DNA from: Acholeplasmataceae bacterium UBA5617
GTDB lineage: Bacteria > Bacillota_I > Bacilli_A > Acholeplasmatales > Acholeplasmataceae
DNA length: 6,948 bases
Direction of reading: 5' to 3'
Assembly: GCA_002424575.1 (NCBI GenBank)
Contig: DIKN01000033.1
Span: forward strand, 2,134 to 9,081
Made by a program: the position numbers and the translations under genes. The first letter of the stretch is position 1. Each line of letters starts with the position of its first letter. The notes beneath the pieces are model-generated. The model did not search any database, was not told the origin of the DNA, and saw only the letters and a program-made list of their open reading frames with translations. Shown here one piece after another: positions 6,728 through 6,948 of the stretch.

Positions 6728-6743
6728 ATTCTTCCTTTATACT
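6715..6743 (+). promoter_or_regulatory. Promoter of ssb
   Basis: TTGAAT (6715-6720) and TATACT (6738-6743) are separated by exactly 17 bp, a good sigma-A type promoter (4 of 6 and 5 of 6 matches). The expected transcription start is near 6750, giving a leader of about 14 nt that contains the ribosome binding site. Its position after a terminator and directly before ssb supports it. Confidence 0.75.
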
Positions 6744-6763
6744 TAGAACAAAAAGGAGGACTT

Positions 6764-6948
6764 ATGCTCAATCAAGTCATATTAATCGGACGTCTTGCTC
6801 AAGACCCCGAACTTAAAGTTTTAGATGATGGTCGGAAAGTGTGCTACATCAATCTTGCGGTCCAACGTGCATTTAAAAACATGGATGGTACCTATGATAC
6901 CGATTTTTTCCGAATTACCGTTTGGGAAGGATTAGCATCAGCCATGGA
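6764..6948 (+). CDS. ssb: Single-stranded DNA-binding protein, N-terminal fragment (3' end outside window)
   Basis: The first 61 residues of a bacterial SSB are visible, and the frame stays open to the window edge. SSB coats single-stranded DNA in replication, recombination and repair. The fragment shows the OB-fold pattern of the family: MLNQVILIGRLAQDPEL (1-17), a variable loop with DDGRKV (21-26), the strand YINLAVQRAFKN (28-39), and the DTDFFRITVWEGLA segment (45-58), which matches the 'ADFi.vv.W...A' region of other SSBs. A very strong ribosome binding site, AAGGAGG at 6753-6759, precedes the ATG. It has its own promoter and is not flanked by rpsF/rpsR as the main ssb of many Firmicutes is, so it could be a relocated main copy or a second SSB. 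The C-terminal acidic tip that would help decide is outside the window. Confidence 0.92.
   Translation, partial: MLNQVILIGRLAQDPELKVLDDGRKVCYINLAVQRAFKNMDGTYDTDFFRITVWEGLASAM

Noticed and set aside
6643..6729. A 28-codon reverse-strand reading frame in the yfmH-ssb gap, with an AAAGGAAG-like sequence before two ATG codons
   Set aside because: It is very short, has no recognisable features and overlaps the ssb promoter and dyads. The AT-rich context makes such a frame likely by chance.
6611..6763. Riboswitch or small RNA in the intergenic region before ssb
   Set aside because: The promoter predicts a leader of only about 14 nt, and the hairpins upstream are small and lack T tracts. Nothing resembles a known riboswitch core.
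1..6948. CRISPR arrays, insertion sequences, phage genes, tRNA or rRNA genes, or defence modules
   Set aside because: No spaced direct repeats, transposase-like proteins, terminal inverted repeats or tRNA-like folds were seen. Almost all of the window is occupied by housekeeping-type genes.

Overview
The window looks like chromosomal core sequence from an AT-rich, low-GC Gram-positive relative (Firmicutes or Tenericutes). Acholeplasma- or Izemoplasma-like Mollicutes that keep the standard code are a good fit. TGA ends several genes (ileS, deoC, yfmF), so this is not a code-4 Mycoplasma. Ribosome binding sites are strong AGGAGG-type, genes are tightly packed on the + strand, and the yfmF/yfmH pair and the SSB sequence are of Firmicutes type. 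The placement is inferred from gene style and has not been tested by phylogeny.

Layout, all on +: the 3' end of ileS (1-498) overlaps surE (495-1226) by 4 nt. A 40-bp gap with a possible promoter follows. Then comes a compact run of six genes with gaps of 12 bp or less, or overlaps: an unrecognised 284-aa soluble protein (1267-2121), a YczE/YitT-type membrane protein with a TTG start (2134-2766), deoC (2756-3430), deoD (3408-4118), yfmF (4118-5323) and yfmH (5320-6594). A Rho-independent terminator (6583-6610) closes the run. A 153-bp intergenic region carries a convincing promoter (6715-6743), overlapped by an inverted repeat, for a separate ssb gene that runs off the right edge (6764-6948).

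Functionally, SurE (nucleotide to nucleoside), DeoD (purine nucleoside to base plus pentose-1-phosphate) and DeoC (deoxyribose-5-phosphate to acetaldehyde plus glyceraldehyde-3-phosphate) are consecutive parts of a nucleotide salvage and deoxyribose catabolism route. The phosphopentomutase step (DeoB) is not in the window. The yfmF/yfmH pair are M16-fold proteins. YfmH has the zinc HxxEH motif, while YfmF lacks it but keeps the C-terminal R/Y signature, as expected for a heterodimer. They are annotated as linked to 5-aminopentanol modification of EF-P.

I see no CRISPR array, defence system, transposon, phage gene, tRNA or rRNA. The points most worth a second look are the deoC/deoD overlap, the dyad at the ssb promoter and the unrecognised protein at 1267-2121. 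None of them amounts to a clearly new system.
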